Source: Pelagibacteraceae bacterium AG-414-E02
GTDB taxonomy: Bacteria; Pseudomonadota; Alphaproteobacteria; Pelagibacterales; Pelagibacteraceae
Length of the DNA: 64,000 nucleotides
Assembly (NCBI GenBank): GCA_003214615.1
Contig: QCLK01000003.1
Location: 113,877-177,876 of the forward strand
Direction: 5' to 3'
The position numbers and the translations under genes are program-made. The notes under the pieces were generated by a model. It was not told where the DNA came from. It searched no databases and was given only the letters and a program-made list of their open reading frames with translations. Positions 25,567 through 34,396 of this stretch are shown here, piece after piece (positions within the stretch are counted from its first letter, which is position 1; every line of letters begins with the position of its first letter).

Positions 25567-26751
25567 TTAATACTTAATCTTATAATTACATAAATTGTAC
25601 AATCCAAAAAAGGCCAGGGAAAAACTTAACGTTTTAACAATTCTTGCTGCAGCAGAATTGAGTTGAAAATAAAAATCAACTGGAGTTGATAAAAAAATAA
25701 AAAACAAAACAGTTATATAAATCAAACTGATAAATAGAATAAAATTAAATAGTTCTTTATTTCTTTTTAACCAAAAGGAAAATGAAAAAAATATTAAAGA
25801 AATTATAAATTTTTCATTTAATAGCAAAAAATATCCAATAAGCTTATAATTGCTGAATTCACCAATTCTAGGTAATAAATTAGTTAATAAATCGTTATTA
25901 ATATAATCGTTTTCAATTCCATTTGTGTAACAAAAAAATTTCCAAAAAATTATTGGTAAAAAGGAAAAAGATAGAACAATTAGTTTTGAAATATCATTTT
26001 TTAAATCTTTTTTGTATATTTTTATTAATAACGTAACAGTGAATAAAATTAATAATAAAGCTATACCTTCATTTTTAATTAACGTAAGTGATGAAAAAAA
26101 ACAAAAAGCTATAAGATAATATAAAAAATTATTTTTAAAATATTTTTCATTCTTAATAAATAATAAATACATTAAAAATGCACTTAAGCAAAAATATATA
26201 GCGATCAAACCGTCTGTCCATCCATTAAATAAATATTTTCCTATAATAAAAAAAACGATTGATAAAAAAATTAAATATTTATCATCCTTAAAAAAAGAAT
26301 ATGTAAAAACTAATGGTGGAAGAAACAGAAACGTAAATGAAATTTTAGGGAAAATTTCATTCCAGTAACCAACTAACATAGCTAAAGATGATGAGAATGC
26401 TGGGGCTAAATTTGGATAACCATTATGACTAAAGGACGCATAATTATCTGCAAAAGAAAAAATAGATTCATCATAAAATATTCTTTTTCCATGAAATAAC
26501 CATATGCTACGTGCATCCCATTCATATGTGGGTGTTCCTAACGAAATTAATATTATTAATAAAAAAAATATCTTTAAATAAATATTCTCATTTAAGTTTT
26601 TGAAGTAAAAAAAGACTACAAGTATTAAAAATAATATAAAATTAATTTTTATTATTAATATCGGAAAACTTAAATTTAAAAATAAATAATTAGAAAGAAT
26701 TAATAAACTTAAATATAAAGTAATCTTTTCGTGTAAATTATTTTTTACCAT
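25567..26751 (-). CDS. polytopic membrane protein, GT-C-like
   Basis: A 394-residue protein with about ten hydrophobic segments from residue 8 to the C-terminus. The first large loop after helix 2-3 has TPTYEWDARSIWLFHGKRIF, resembling the acidic catalytic loop of GT-C/PMT-type glycosyltransferases that use polyprenyl-phosphate sugars. The rest has no motif I recognise. It is two bases from the next gene (26753) in the same direction. Glycosyltransferase activity is an inference from topology and from the DPM1-like neighbour. Confidence 0.6.
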   Translation of the reverse strand: MVKNNLHEKITLYLSLLILSNYLFLNLSFPILIIKINFILFLILVVFFYFKNLNENIYLKIFFLLIILISLGTPTYEWDARSIWLFHGKRIFYDESIFSFADNYASFSHNGYPNLAPAFSSSLAMLVGYWNEIFPKISFTFLFLPPLVFTYSFFKDDKYLIFLSIVFFIIGKYLFNGWTDGLIAIYFCLSAFLMYLLFIKNEKYFKNNFLYYLIAFCFFSSLTLIKNEGIALLLILFTVTLLIKIYKKDLKNDISKLIVLSFSFLPIIFWKFFCYTNGIENDYINNDLLTNLLPRIGEFSNYKLIGYFLLLNEKFIISLIFFSFSFWLKRNKELFNFILFISLIYITVLFFIFLSTPVDFYFQLNSAAARIVKTLSFSLAFFGLYNLCNYKIKY

Positions 26752-26752
26752 A

Positions 26753-27157
26753 TTAACATTTTGCTAGTTTTATATAATTTCCACTCTCAATTAATTGGCA
26801 TGAGTTGGAAATACTTTCATTTTTTAAGTAAAAGATAAATTTAGAATCTTTTTTTATTCTAATAGGATAATTGAATTCTATTGCTCTCTGATACAAGTAC
26901 TTATTATTGATAAAATCTTCACTTAAATTAAAGTTATTCACTTTTTTCTTTATTATTACGTCCCTAATCTCTACAACTTCCAAGGGTAAAGCATAATTAA
27001 TTCCTGTGTCTCTACCAAAAGGATTTTTCAAAACTTCATACTTAAACCCACTTCTGAATTGAAAAATATAAAAAATTTGCAATAAGCAGATTATTAGAAA
27101 AATAAATTTTATTCTCTTATCGTTTATCATTAATTTTTTTAAAAGCTTTAAAATCAC
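26753..27157 (-). CDS. hypothetical membrane-anchored protein
   Basis: A 134-residue protein with one hydrophobic segment at about residues 17-33 and then a polar C-terminal part with two cysteines near the end (CQLIESGNYIKLAKC). A short basic N-terminus suggests an in-to-out anchor with about 95 residues in the periplasm. I recognise no family. It is probably co-transcribed with the GT-C-like protein 2 bases downstream, so a partner role in glycan transfer is possible but unproven. Confidence 0.6.
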   Translation of the reverse strand: MILKLLKKLMINDKRIKFIFLIICLLQIFYIFQFRSGFKYEVLKNPFGRDTGINYALPLEVVEIRDVIIKKKVNNFNLSEDFINNKYLYQRAIEFNYPIRIKKDSKFIFYLKNESISNSCQLIESGNYIKLAKC

Positions 27158-27199
27158 TTTTTGATTACGAAAATAAATTTAAATTAGTTGGGTAAAAAT

Positions 27200-27328
27200 T
27201 TAAAGTGTTATAATGAGGCTTGAAATTACTAAAGCAGAAACAGCTATGGTACCTATATATATGTTTCTTTTCTTTTCCTGTTTTCTCTCTAATTCACTTT
27301 TTTTTAACAGAACAAAATAGTTTGCCAT
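27200..27328 (-). CDS. 42-residue single-pass membrane protein
   Basis: An ATG frame with a strong Shine-Dalgarno (AGAGGAAG just before the start) encodes 42 residues. There is a short N-terminal part, a charged stretch (SELERKQEKKRNIYIG) and then one hydrophobic helix (TIAVSALVISSLIITL) that ends the chain. This is a tail-anchored design with a cytoplasmic N-terminus. No known family is recognised. It stands alone between the 26753 and 27391 genes, on the same strand as both. Confidence 0.6.
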   Translation of the reverse strand: MANYFVLLKKSELERKQEKKRNIYIGTIAVSALVISSLIITL

Positions 27329-27390
27329 TTCTTCCTCTGCTGGTTTTTATAACATAAACATTAAATCAAATACATGATTATAAGTAAACA

Positions 27391-28137
27391 TCAGAAAAAA
27401 ATCTTAAATCCCATCCTTATTGCTACAAAAATTACCAGAAAAGCTGTAACTAAAGCTAAAATGCGAGTTGGAAAAATTTTTAAATTTAAAAAATTTCCCA
27501 ATTGTCCCCCAATAAAAACAGCAAGTAGTAAATACCAATAATTTATCATTTCCGTCAAAACATCGTTCTTTGATAATTGTCCAATTATTCCTGAAATAGA
27601 ATTAATTAATATAAATAAAGATGCTGTAGTCACAATATGTTTAGGCTTGCCAGCTCTTAACAAAAATAAAATTGGACTTAAAAAAATTCCTCCACCAATT
27701 CCTACGACTCCCGAAATAAATCCCAAAACTCCACCAATAAATATTGATGCTGTAGACGGAATTTTTCTATAAGTTTTTTCGTTATCATCGTAAGACTTAA
27801 AATTAAGCAGTAAAAAAGATCCGGCAGCTACTAAAACTGTGAATAATAATATTTCAAATATTTTTTTTTCTATGGATAAAGACCCACCGATATACGCTAA
27901 AGGTATTGAACCAATTAAATAAGGAAGCAAAAGTCTTAGATTAAAATTTCCTGCTCTTATATAATTAAAACAGTTTCCTGAAACGACTATAATATTACAA
28001 GATAAGGCAATAATAGGAAAAATAAAGTATGGTATGCCCCAAATCAAAAGTAAAGCCAGATAAGTTGACCCTCCTCCAAACCCTACACTTGAATAAAATA
28101 CTGCAGTGGCAAAAAATAATATTGATAATGGTATCAT
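27391..28137 (-). CDS. TauE/SafE family anion permease
   Basis: A 248-residue membrane protein with about eight TM helices in two repeats. GFGGGSTYLALLLIWGIP near residue 20 and GGVLGFISGVVGIGGGIFLSPIL near 135-157 are the paired glycine-rich signatures. The family exports sulfite, sulfoacetate or other small anions across the inner membrane. Sulfite export would be useful for the sulfonate catabolism encoded 12-23 kb away, but the immediate neighbour is moaB (divergent, 24 bases). The substrate is unproven. Confidence 0.88.
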   Translation of the reverse strand: MIPLSILFFATAVFYSSVGFGGGSTYLALLLIWGIPYFIFPIIALSCNIIVVSGNCFNYIRAGNFNLRLLLPYLIGSIPLAYIGGSLSIEKKIFEILLFTVLVAAGSFLLLNFKSYDDNEKTYRKIPSTASIFIGGVLGFISGVVGIGGGIFLSPILFLLRAGKPKHIVTTASLFILINSISGIIGQLSKNDVLTEMINYWYLLLAVFIGGQLGNFLNLKIFPTRILALVTAFLVIFVAIRMGFKIFF

Positions 28138-28161
28138 TGTTATTTATCCTGTTAAAGTATT

Positions 28162-28662
28162 ATGCAAGTTAACATAGCACTATTAACAGTAACAGATACC
28201 AGAACCATAGAAAACGATAAATCTGGGTCAATTCTCGTGAAAAAAATTGCAGATCAAAATCATAAACTGCTTGATAGAAAAATTGTTAAAGATGAAAAAA
28301 ATAAAATTAAAGAAACAATATCCGAATGGTTAAAAAATAATGAAATTGATGTAATTATCACAACAGGGGGAACGGGTTTAACTGGTAGAGATATTACTCC
28401 TGAAGCTATTAAAGAAATTGCTGACAAAGAAATTCCAGGCTTCGGTGAACTATTTAGAGAATTAAGTTATAAAACTGTTGGAACTTCAGCGATGCAATCA
28501 CGAGCTTGCGCTGTACTTGCAAATGGAAAATATATATTTGCTCTGCCAGGTTCTTCTGGTGGTGTAACTGATGCTTGGGATGGAATTTTAAAATATCAAC
28601 TTGATATCAATCACAAACCTTGTAATTTTGTGGAACTGTTACCTAGACTTAAGGAAAAATAA
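28162..28662 (+). CDS. moaB: molybdenum cofactor biosynthesis protein B
   Basis: A 166-residue MoaB/MogA-type domain. NIALLTVTDTRTIENDKSG opens the protein; TTGGTGLTGRDITPEA (about 73-88) is the MPT-binding loop; FALPGSSGGVTDAWDGIL is the C-terminal signature. MoaB-type proteins adenylylate molybdopterin before Mo insertion. It is a few kilobases upstream of a molybdenum hydroxylase operon on the same strand, which needs this cofactor. Confidence 0.92.
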   Translation: MQVNIALLTVTDTRTIENDKSGSILVKKIADQNHKLLDRKIVKDEKNKIKETISEWLKNNEIDVIITTGGTGLTGRDITPEAIKEIADKEIPGFGELFRELSYKTVGTSAMQSRACAVLANGKYIFALPGSSGGVTDAWDGILKYQLDINHKPCNFVELLPRLKEK

Positions 28663-28667
28663 ATTAG

Positions 28668-28808
28668 ATGAAATTAAATGCAGTAAGATTAATGCTTATA
28701 ACTTCTTTAATTATAATACTTCTATACGTATTGGGATTATTTTTACCTATAATTAAGAACACCAAAGAATCAAATATTAAATTTTATAAAATTGAACACT
28801 TTCTTTAA
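28668..28808 (+). CDS. 46-residue single-pass membrane protein
   Basis: A frame starting 5 bases after the moaB stop encodes 46 residues: a basic start (MKLNAVR), a hydrophobic helix of about 20 residues (LMLITSLIIILLYVLGLFLP), and a short polar tail ending in IEHFL. It is convergent with the DUF1244 gene. No Shine-Dalgarno is obvious, but coupling to moaB is possible. I know of no family. The clean membrane pattern in AT-rich DNA may be coincidental, since T-rich codons encode hydrophobic residues. Confidence 0.4.
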   Translation: MKLNAVRLMLITSLIIILLYVLGLFLPIIKNTKESNIKFYKIEHFL

Positions 28809-28811
28809 TAA

Positions 28812-29057
28812 TTATTTTTGATACTTTTTCTTCCATTCATCATAGGACATTCCGTAAACATGTTTTCTAGCATCAGGATCTGATATTTCTATCCCGTGTT
28901 TTTGAGCTTCTTCGCGATACCATTTAGATAAACAGTTTCTACAAAAACCTGCTAAATTCATAAGATCAAGGTTTTGTACATCTTTTCTTTCTCGTAAGTG
29001 TTGTATTAATCTTTCAAAGACTGCTGACTGGAGTTCTTTTTTTTTGATGTCGTTCAT
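28812..29057 (-). CDS. DUF1244 domain protein
   Basis: An 81-residue protein matching DUF1244. AVFERLIQHLRERKDVQNLDL is followed by MNLAGFCRNCLSKWYREEA with a CxxC pair, and DARKHVYGMSYDEWKKKYQ at the C-terminus. It is common in Proteobacteria with no established function; the CxxC could bind a metal. It is divergent from coxG with 34 bases between the starts. Confidence 0.9.
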   Translation of the reverse strand: MNDIKKKELQSAVFERLIQHLRERKDVQNLDLMNLAGFCRNCLSKWYREEAQKHGIEISDPDARKHVYGMSYDEWKKKYQK

Positions 29058-29091
29058 AAATATATTTATTATATACTACATTTCTTTAATT

Positions 29092-29670
29092 ATGAAACTT
29101 ACTGGATCCTATAAGCTAAATGTTAAAAAAGAGATTGTTTGGAAAGCTCTTAACGATGAAAATATTTTAAAACAGTGTATTCCTGGTTGTGATTCTTTTG
29201 AAAAAGAAAGTGATACAGTTTTTAATGCATCCGCTACTAATCAAATTGGTCCTATGAATGCTACATTTTCTGGAACTGTGACCTTAACAAATATTCAAAT
29301 AAATAGAAGTTATACGCTTTCAGGAGAAGGACAATCTTCGGTGGGGTTTGCAAATGGTACTGCTGATGTTGAGCTTATTGAAGAAAATGGAGTAACTACA
29401 CTAAAATATGCAGTTGATATTAAAGTCGGGGGAAAAATTGCACAGTTGGGTTCGCGGTTAATTGATGGTGTGGGCAAAAAAATGTCTGATTATTTTTTTG
29501 GTCGTTTTGCAGATCTTGTAGCTCCAATTGATAAAAAACAAGAAGGAGCAAAAGTAGGTGAAAAAAGAGTTGTTGAATTAAAATCTAACTTTTTAAATAA
29601 GTATATTTATTCAGCGATTGCGTTTTTATTTCTACTGATAGTTGTAATTTTTTATTTTGTTTCACGTTAA
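29092..29670 (+). CDS. coxG: CoxG-like SRPBCC protein with C-terminal membrane anchor
   Basis: A 192-residue SRPBCC (START-like) protein. MKLTGSYKLNVKKEIVWKAL, CIPGCDSFEKES and GEGQSSVGFANGTADVEL match the CoxG family (carbon monoxide dehydrogenase subunit G). A single C-terminal TM (about 168-189) would tether it to the inner membrane. In CO oxidisers CoxG recruits the Mo enzyme to the membrane. Met29092 is chosen over the upstream 29044 start because the extra residues precede the domain and overlap the divergent gene. It heads the operon of the Mo hydroxylase. Confidence 0.88.
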   Translation: MKLTGSYKLNVKKEIVWKALNDENILKQCIPGCDSFEKESDTVFNASATNQIGPMNATFSGTVTLTNIQINRSYTLSGEGQSSVGFANGTADVELIEENGVTTLKYAVDIKVGGKIAQLGSRLIDGVGKKMSDYFFGRFADLVAPIDKKQEGAKVGEKRVVELKSNFLNKYIYSAIAFLFLLIVVIFYFVSR

Positions 29671-29741
29671 ATACTGGTTGAAGTATCTCTCTTATTAAGT
29701 TCTAATAAAACAGTTACCTGGTGTTATTTTTGAGGGGGATA

Positions 29742-30203
29742 ATGGCAGTAATAAATATAGAGATTAACGGAAAAAAAATTTCAAAAGAAGTCCCAGACAA
29801 TATTCTATTGTCAGATTTTTTAAGGGAAAGATTAACATTAACAGGAACCCATGTAGGTTGCGATACATCACAATGTGGGGCTTGCGTAGTTCATTTAAAT
29901 GGTAATTCAGTAAAAAGCTGTACCACTTTGGTTGCTGATTGCGATGGTGCTAAAATTACTACAATTGAAGGGTTGGCAAGTAACGGAAAAATGCACCCTG
30001 TTCAAGAAGCATTTAAAAAACACCATGGTTTGCAATGTGGTTTTTGTACTCCAGGAATGGTTATGAGTGCAGTGGACTTGTTGGAAAAGAAAAAAAACCC
30101 TAGTGAACAAGAAATAAGAGATTGGTTAGAAGGTAATATTTGTCGTTGCACCGGATATCAAGGTATCGTGGCTGCAGTAAAGGATGCAGCTTCAAAAATG
30201 TAA
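29742..30203 (+). CDS. coxS: molybdenum hydroxylase [2Fe-2S] subunit (CoxS-like)
   Basis: A 153-residue iron-sulfur subunit. The plant-type cluster cysteines are 40, 45, 48 and 60 and the second cluster cysteines are 99, 102, 134 and 136 (GFCTPG, ICRCTGY). It carries electrons from the Mo centre to FAD. Start ATG 29742 is preceded by a strong Shine-Dalgarno (GAGGGGGATA); an upstream GTG at 29721 is less likely. Order S-L-M, as in form II enzymes. Confidence 0.93.
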   Translation: MAVINIEINGKKISKEVPDNILLSDFLRERLTLTGTHVGCDTSQCGACVVHLNGNSVKSCTTLVADCDGAKITTIEGLASNGKMHPVQEAFKKHHGLQCGFCTPGMVMSAVDLLEKKKNPSEQEIRDWLEGNICRCTGYQGIVAAVKDAASKM

Positions 30204-30212
30204 GGAAAAAAT

Positions 30213-32585
30213 ATGGCGAATTTAATTGGAGCAAGAATAGAAAGAAAAGAAGATAAAAAATTTCTCACAGGCAAAGGCAGATACACTGCTGATATTAATT
30301 TAGCAAATCAAACTTACGCTTATTTTGTTCGTTCTCCACATGCAAGAGCAAAAATTACTAAGCTAGATCACTCTAAAGCTATGAAAGCTCCAGGCGTAAT
30401 AGATATTTTTACAGGAGATTGTGTTGTTAAAGATAAAATTGGTGGATTAATATGTGGATGGAAAATTGTAAGTCAAGACGGAAAAGATATGAAATGCCCA
30501 CCACACCCTGTTCTTGCAAAGGATTCGGTAAATTTTGTAGGTGATCATGTAGCCGTTGTTGTGGCAGAAACACTTGAACAAGCAAAAAATGCTGCTGAAC
30601 TAGTAAATGTAAGTTACAAATTACAAAAAGCAGTTACAAGAACAGAGGAAGCAACAAAATTTGAAAACATTCACGAAGGAATTGATAATAATTTGTCTTT
30701 TGACTTCTTGTTAGGAGATAAAGGAAAAACCGAAGAAGCTTTTTCTAAGGCTGATAAAATTGTTAAGCTTGATTTAGTGAATAATAGATTGATACCAAAC
30801 GCTATGGAACCAAGAGCTGCTATTGGAGATTACAATACATCTTCTGATGAATTAACTTTATATACAGCAAGTCAAAACCCACATTTGGATAGATTGATTA
30901 TGTCAGCTTTTAATGCAGTTCATCCAGAACACAAATTTAGAATTGTAGCTCCTGATGTAGGAGGAGGCTTTGGATCAAAAATTAATGTTTATGCAGAAGA
31001 TGTGGTGGTTGCTTATGCATCAAAAAAAATTGGAAGACCGGTTAAATGGGTGGCTGAAAGAAGTGAATCGTTTATGTCAGATAACCATGGCAGAGATCAT
31101 GTTACCCATGCTGAATTAGCTATGACAAATGATGGAAAAATAACTGGTTTAAAAGTCGATACAATTGCAAATTTAGGAGCTTATTCTTTGGTTCTAGCTG
31201 CTGTCACTCCAACATATTTGTACGCACCTTTGGTATTAGGAATTTACGATATTCCTGTAGCTTGTTGTACTGTTAAGGGTGTTTATACAAATACAGCTCC
31301 AACTGATGCTTACAGAGGTGCAGGTAGACCAGAAGCAACATACGTAATAGAAAGAATTGTTACTCAAGCTGCTAAAGAAATGGGAATGGATCAAGCAGAG
31401 TTTAGAAAGAAAAATTTTATTAAAAAATTTCCTCATCAACAGTGTTTAGTACACAATATTGATTCAGGTGACTATGACGCTCATTTGGACAAAGCAATAG
31501 AGTTGGCTGACTACAAAAATTTTGAAAATAGAAGATCACAGTCTGCAAAAAAAGGGAAATTAAGAGGTATAGGTTTTTCTACTTATTTTGAAGCATGCGG
31601 AGTTGCTCCGTCAGCTGTGGTAATGTCAATTGGTGCTGGCGTAGGATTGTGGGAATCAGCTGAAATAAGATTTAACCCAACAGGAAATGTTTCGGTTTTT
31701 ACTGGAACGCATAGTCACGGACAAAGCCACGAAACAACATTTGCCCAAATCGTTGGTGATAAACTTGGTGTTGCTATTGAAAATATCGACATTGTTCACG
31801 GAGATACTGATAAAGGACCTTTTGGTATGGGAACGTACGGATCAAGATCTCTTACAGTTGGAGGAACAGCAATTGTTAAAGCATGTGATAAAATTATTGC
31901 AAAAGGTAAAAAAGTTGCTGCAAAAATGCTTGAAGGAAAACCAGAGGATATAGATTTTAAAGGTGGAGAATTTATATTAAAAAATTCAAATAAAAAGAAA
32001 ACAATTGGTGAAATAGCGTTTGCTTGTTACCTGCCAGGAACATTTGGAGATGTAAAATCCCCTCTTCCTGAAGGTGTAGAACCTGGTTTAATTGAAACTT
32101 CTTTTTTTGATCCTTCTAATTTTTCATTTCCGTCAGGAACTCATATCTGTGAAGTTGAAGTTGATGAAGAAACGGGAGAAACAAAATTAGTTAAATATAC
32201 TGTGGTAGATGATTTTGGAACAGTTATAAATCCTTTGGTTGTTGAAGGGCAAGTACATGGAGGTGTAGCTCAAGGAGTGGGTCAAGCTTTATATGAAAAT
32301 GCGCATTACGATGAATCTGGTCAATTAACCTCTGCTTCATACATGGATTATACAATGCCAAGAGCGGACAACTTTCCTCAGATAACATTAGATTATACTT
32401 GTACTCCAGCTACTTCTAACCCTATAGGTGCTAAAGGATGTGGAGAAGCGGGAACAATTGCGGCACCTGCAGCTGTAATGAATGCGGTAATTGACGCTGT
32501 TGGTTCTGATGTATCTATGCCTGCAACAGCAGAAAAAGTTTGGAAAGTTTTGAAAAAAAATGGTTCTAAAAAGGCAGCAGCTTAA
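30213..32585 (+). CDS. coxL: molybdenum hydroxylase large subunit (form II CoxL type)
   Basis: A 790-residue molybdopterin-binding subunit of the xanthine oxidase family. VGGGFGSK (249-256) and GAKGCGEAGTIAAPAA near the C-terminus (with the catalytic Glu) are intact. The active-site loop is AYRGAGR at 366-372, which defines form II rather than form I (AYxCSFR), so the selanylcysteine-copper CO site is absent. Form II enzymes are annotated as CO dehydrogenases, but many are probably other hydroxylases. An SD-like AAGGAA lies upstream. The substrate is unknown. Confidence 0.93.
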   Translation: MANLIGARIERKEDKKFLTGKGRYTADINLANQTYAYFVRSPHARAKITKLDHSKAMKAPGVIDIFTGDCVVKDKIGGLICGWKIVSQDGKDMKCPPHPVLAKDSVNFVGDHVAVVVAETLEQAKNAAELVNVSYKLQKAVTRTEEATKFENIHEGIDNNLSFDFLLGDKGKTEEAFSKADKIVKLDLVNNRLIPNAMEPRAAIGDYNTSSDELTLYTASQNPHLDRLIMSAFNAVHPEHKFRIVAPDVGGGFGSKINVYAEDVVVAYASKKIGRPVKWVAERSESFMSDNHGRDHVTHAELAMTNDGKITGLKVDTIANLGAYSLVLAAVTPTYLYAPLVLGIYDIPVACCTVKGVYTNTAPTDAYRGAGRPEATYVIERIVTQAAKEMGMDQAEFRKKNFIKKFPHQQCLVHNIDSGDYDAHLDKAIELADYKNFENRRSQSAKKGKLRGIGFSTYFEACGVAPSAVVMSIGAGVGLWESAEIRFNPTGNVSVFTGTHSHGQSHETTFAQIVGDKLGVAIENIDIVHGDTDKGPFGMGTYGSRSLTVGGTAIVKACDKIIAKGKKVAAKMLEGKPEDIDFKGGEFILKNSNKKKTIGEIAFACYLPGTFGDVKSPLPEGVEPGLIETSFFDPSNFSFPSGTHICEVEVDEETGETKLVKYTVVDDFGTVINPLVVEGQVHGGVAQGVGQALYENAHYDESGQLTSASYMDYTMPRADNFPQITLDYTCTPATSNPIGAKGCGEAGTIAAPAAVMNAVIDAVGSDVSMPATAEKVWKVLKKNGSKKAAA

Positions 32586-32587
32586 AT

Positions 32588-33373
32588 ATGAAAAGTTTTA
32601 ATTTTAAATCAGCAACAAATACAAAAGAAGCAGCGAAGTTAGTTTCTGGACGGGCTACTTTCTTGGCAGGAGGAATGTCTCTTCTTCCAGCAATTAAATT
32701 AAGATTAGCGGCTTATTCAGATTTGATAAATATAAAAAAAATTAAAGGTCTTTCGGGAATTAAGGTTTCTAGTAAATCAATAAAAATTGGAGCGACAACA
32801 ACTCATGCAGAAGTTGCTGGTTCTAAAGAGGTAGGAAAATCAATCCCATCTTTAGCAGTATTAGCAGAAGGTATTGGGGACCCCCAAGTTAGAAATAGAG
32901 GTACTATTGGAGGATCGATAGCAAATAATGACCCTGCTGCCGATTATCCTTCAGCCTGTTTAGCTCTAAACGCAACAATACATACTAGTAAAAGAAAAAT
33001 CGCTGCAGATAAATTTTTTAAAGGAATGTTTGATACAGATCTTAAAAAAGGAGAATTGATCGAATCAATTGAGTTTGAAGTTCCTGAAAAATCTGCTTAT
33101 GCAAAATATCCAAATCCTGCTTCGAGATACGCTATAGTAGGTGTGTATGTAGCAAAACTAAAAGACAACGTTAGAGTTTCTATAACGGGTGCAGGAAGCT
33201 GTGTATTTAGATCAATAGAAATCGAGGAAGCGTTATCGAGCAATTTCTCACCTTCCGCAGTTGATAACGTAAATATTTCCAGTAAAGGATTAAACTCTGA
33301 TATTCACGCTTCTGCAGAATATAGAGCTCACATCATTAAAGTAATGACCAGAAAAGCTGTTTCTAGCTGCTAA
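32588..33373 (+). CDS. coxM: molybdenum hydroxylase FAD subunit (CoxM-like)
   Basis: A 261-residue FAD-binding (PCMH-type) subunit. AGGMSLLPAIKLRL (about 27-40) is the FAD-binding loop; RNRGTIGGSIANNDPAADYP (about 102-121) is the second FAD signature. It completes the S-L-M set and reoxidises through quinone or another acceptor. It follows coxL by 2 bases. Confidence 0.92.
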   Translation: MKSFNFKSATNTKEAAKLVSGRATFLAGGMSLLPAIKLRLAAYSDLINIKKIKGLSGIKVSSKSIKIGATTTHAEVAGSKEVGKSIPSLAVLAEGIGDPQVRNRGTIGGSIANNDPAADYPSACLALNATIHTSKRKIAADKFFKGMFDTDLKKGELIESIEFEVPEKSAYAKYPNPASRYAIVGVYVAKLKDNVRVSITGAGSCVFRSIEIEEALSSNFSPSAVDNVNISSKGLNSDIHASAEYRAHIIKVMTRKAVSSC

Positions 33374-33395
33374 TTTTTAATTTAAACTGTTTCAA

Positions 33396-33725
33396 ATGAA
33401 AAATTCATTTGACGAGAAGGTATTGGATGAAGCTCGGGACTGGTTAAAAACCAATCGTAAAGTAGTTTTGGCAACCGTAATTCAAACTTGGGGATCTTCT
33501 CCAAGACCCATTGGAAGCCGGATGATTATTAATGATAAAGGAGACTTTTCGGGATCAGTTTCTGGTGGCTGTGTTGAAACAGCAGTAGTACGAGAATGTT
33601 TAGGTTTAATTAAAGAAAATAAGCTCTTTAAAAAAATAGAATTTAAAGTTTCAAATGAAAATGCGTGGGAAGTAGGCTTGGCTTGTGGTGGTGAAATTTC
33701 TATTTTTTTAGAACAAATTAATTAA
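33396..33725 (+). CDS. XdhC/CoxI N-terminal domain protein
   Basis: A 109-residue standalone XdhC_CoxI domain: ATVIQTWGSSPRPIGSRMII, SGSVSGGCVETAVVREC and ACGGEISIFLEQI. XdhC-family proteins insert or sulfurate the Mo cofactor in this enzyme family. The C-terminal Rossmann half of XdhC is encoded separately at 34396, after an inserted membrane protein gene. The domain may assemble with that half to give a complete maturation factor. Confidence 0.9.
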   Translation: MKNSFDEKVLDEARDWLKTNRKVVLATVIQTWGSSPRPIGSRMIINDKGDFSGSVSGGCVETAVVRECLGLIKENKLFKKIEFKVSNENAWEVGLACGGEISIFLEQIN

Positions 33726-33727
33726 AA

Positions 33728-34396
33728 ATGATTGATAATAAGTTAAATTTTTTTTTTAAAAATCAAATTTGGCATTTAGGAGGAACTATTGTTTTGTTCT
33801 ATGTGGGCGCTCAATTTGTCAATCTTGAAAATAATACAAACACATTTTTAGGTTTAAGGGCGTTAGGGTGGTTCTTTATAGCAATGTCTATTCCTTTACT
33901 TCACCAAACTTATGTATGGATATGCTGGAGATCGGAACTATGCTGGAAATCTATAAGTAATACGATTGGATTTAAAGGATACATAATAATTTTTTTTATT
34001 TTGATTATTTCAAGACTTTCAGCAATCGTTTTGTGCTTTGTTGATTATGGCTCTTTATACAAACCTGGATGGTTAACTTGGACCTTGGGTTTAATTTTAT
34101 TTATTCCAGGCGCTTATACGATGTATTCAGTAAAAAAATATTTTGGATTTTTACGTGCTGCAGGCGCAGATCATTTTGATCCAAAATATAGAGATTTGCC
34201 TTTTGAAAACAGAGGTATCTTTAAATGGTCTTCTAATGCTATGTATGTTTTTGCCATAGGTATTCCTTTTTCTTTTGCTGTTGCCGCAGGTTCGATATCG
34301 ATGTTCGTGGTTTCAATTTATACTTATTTATCTATTTGGTTACATTATTTCTGCACAGAAAAAGAAGACTTTAAAGTTATCTATGGAGCTAATTAA
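33728..34396 (+). CDS. ICMT/PEMT-like membrane methyltransferase
   Basis: A 222-residue protein with five or six TM helices. The C-terminal part ENRGIFKWSSNAMYVFAIGI followed by YFCTEKEDFKVIYG resembles the RxPxY...E..L...YG pattern of isoprenylcysteine carboxyl methyltransferase and phospholipid methyltransferases, with the RHP replaced by KWSSNAMY. The two XdhC halves flank it, it overlaps the next gene by one base, and it is 2 bases from the previous one. The substrate is unknown and it may not be an active methyltransferase. Confidence 0.65.
   Translation: MIDNKLNFFFKNQIWHLGGTIVLFYVGAQFVNLENNTNTFLGLRALGWFFIAMSIPLLHQTYVWICWRSELCWKSISNTIGFKGYIIIFFILIISRLSAIVLCFVDYGSLYKPGWLTWTLGLILFIPGAYTMYSVKKYFGFLRAAGADHFDPKYRDLPFENRGIFKWSSNAMYVFAIGIPFSFAVAAGSISMFVVSIYTYLSIWLHYFCTEKEDFKVIYGAN

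Noticed and set aside
29044..29091. Longer start for CoxG
   Set aside because: Extra residues lie over the divergent DUF1244 start and precede the domain.
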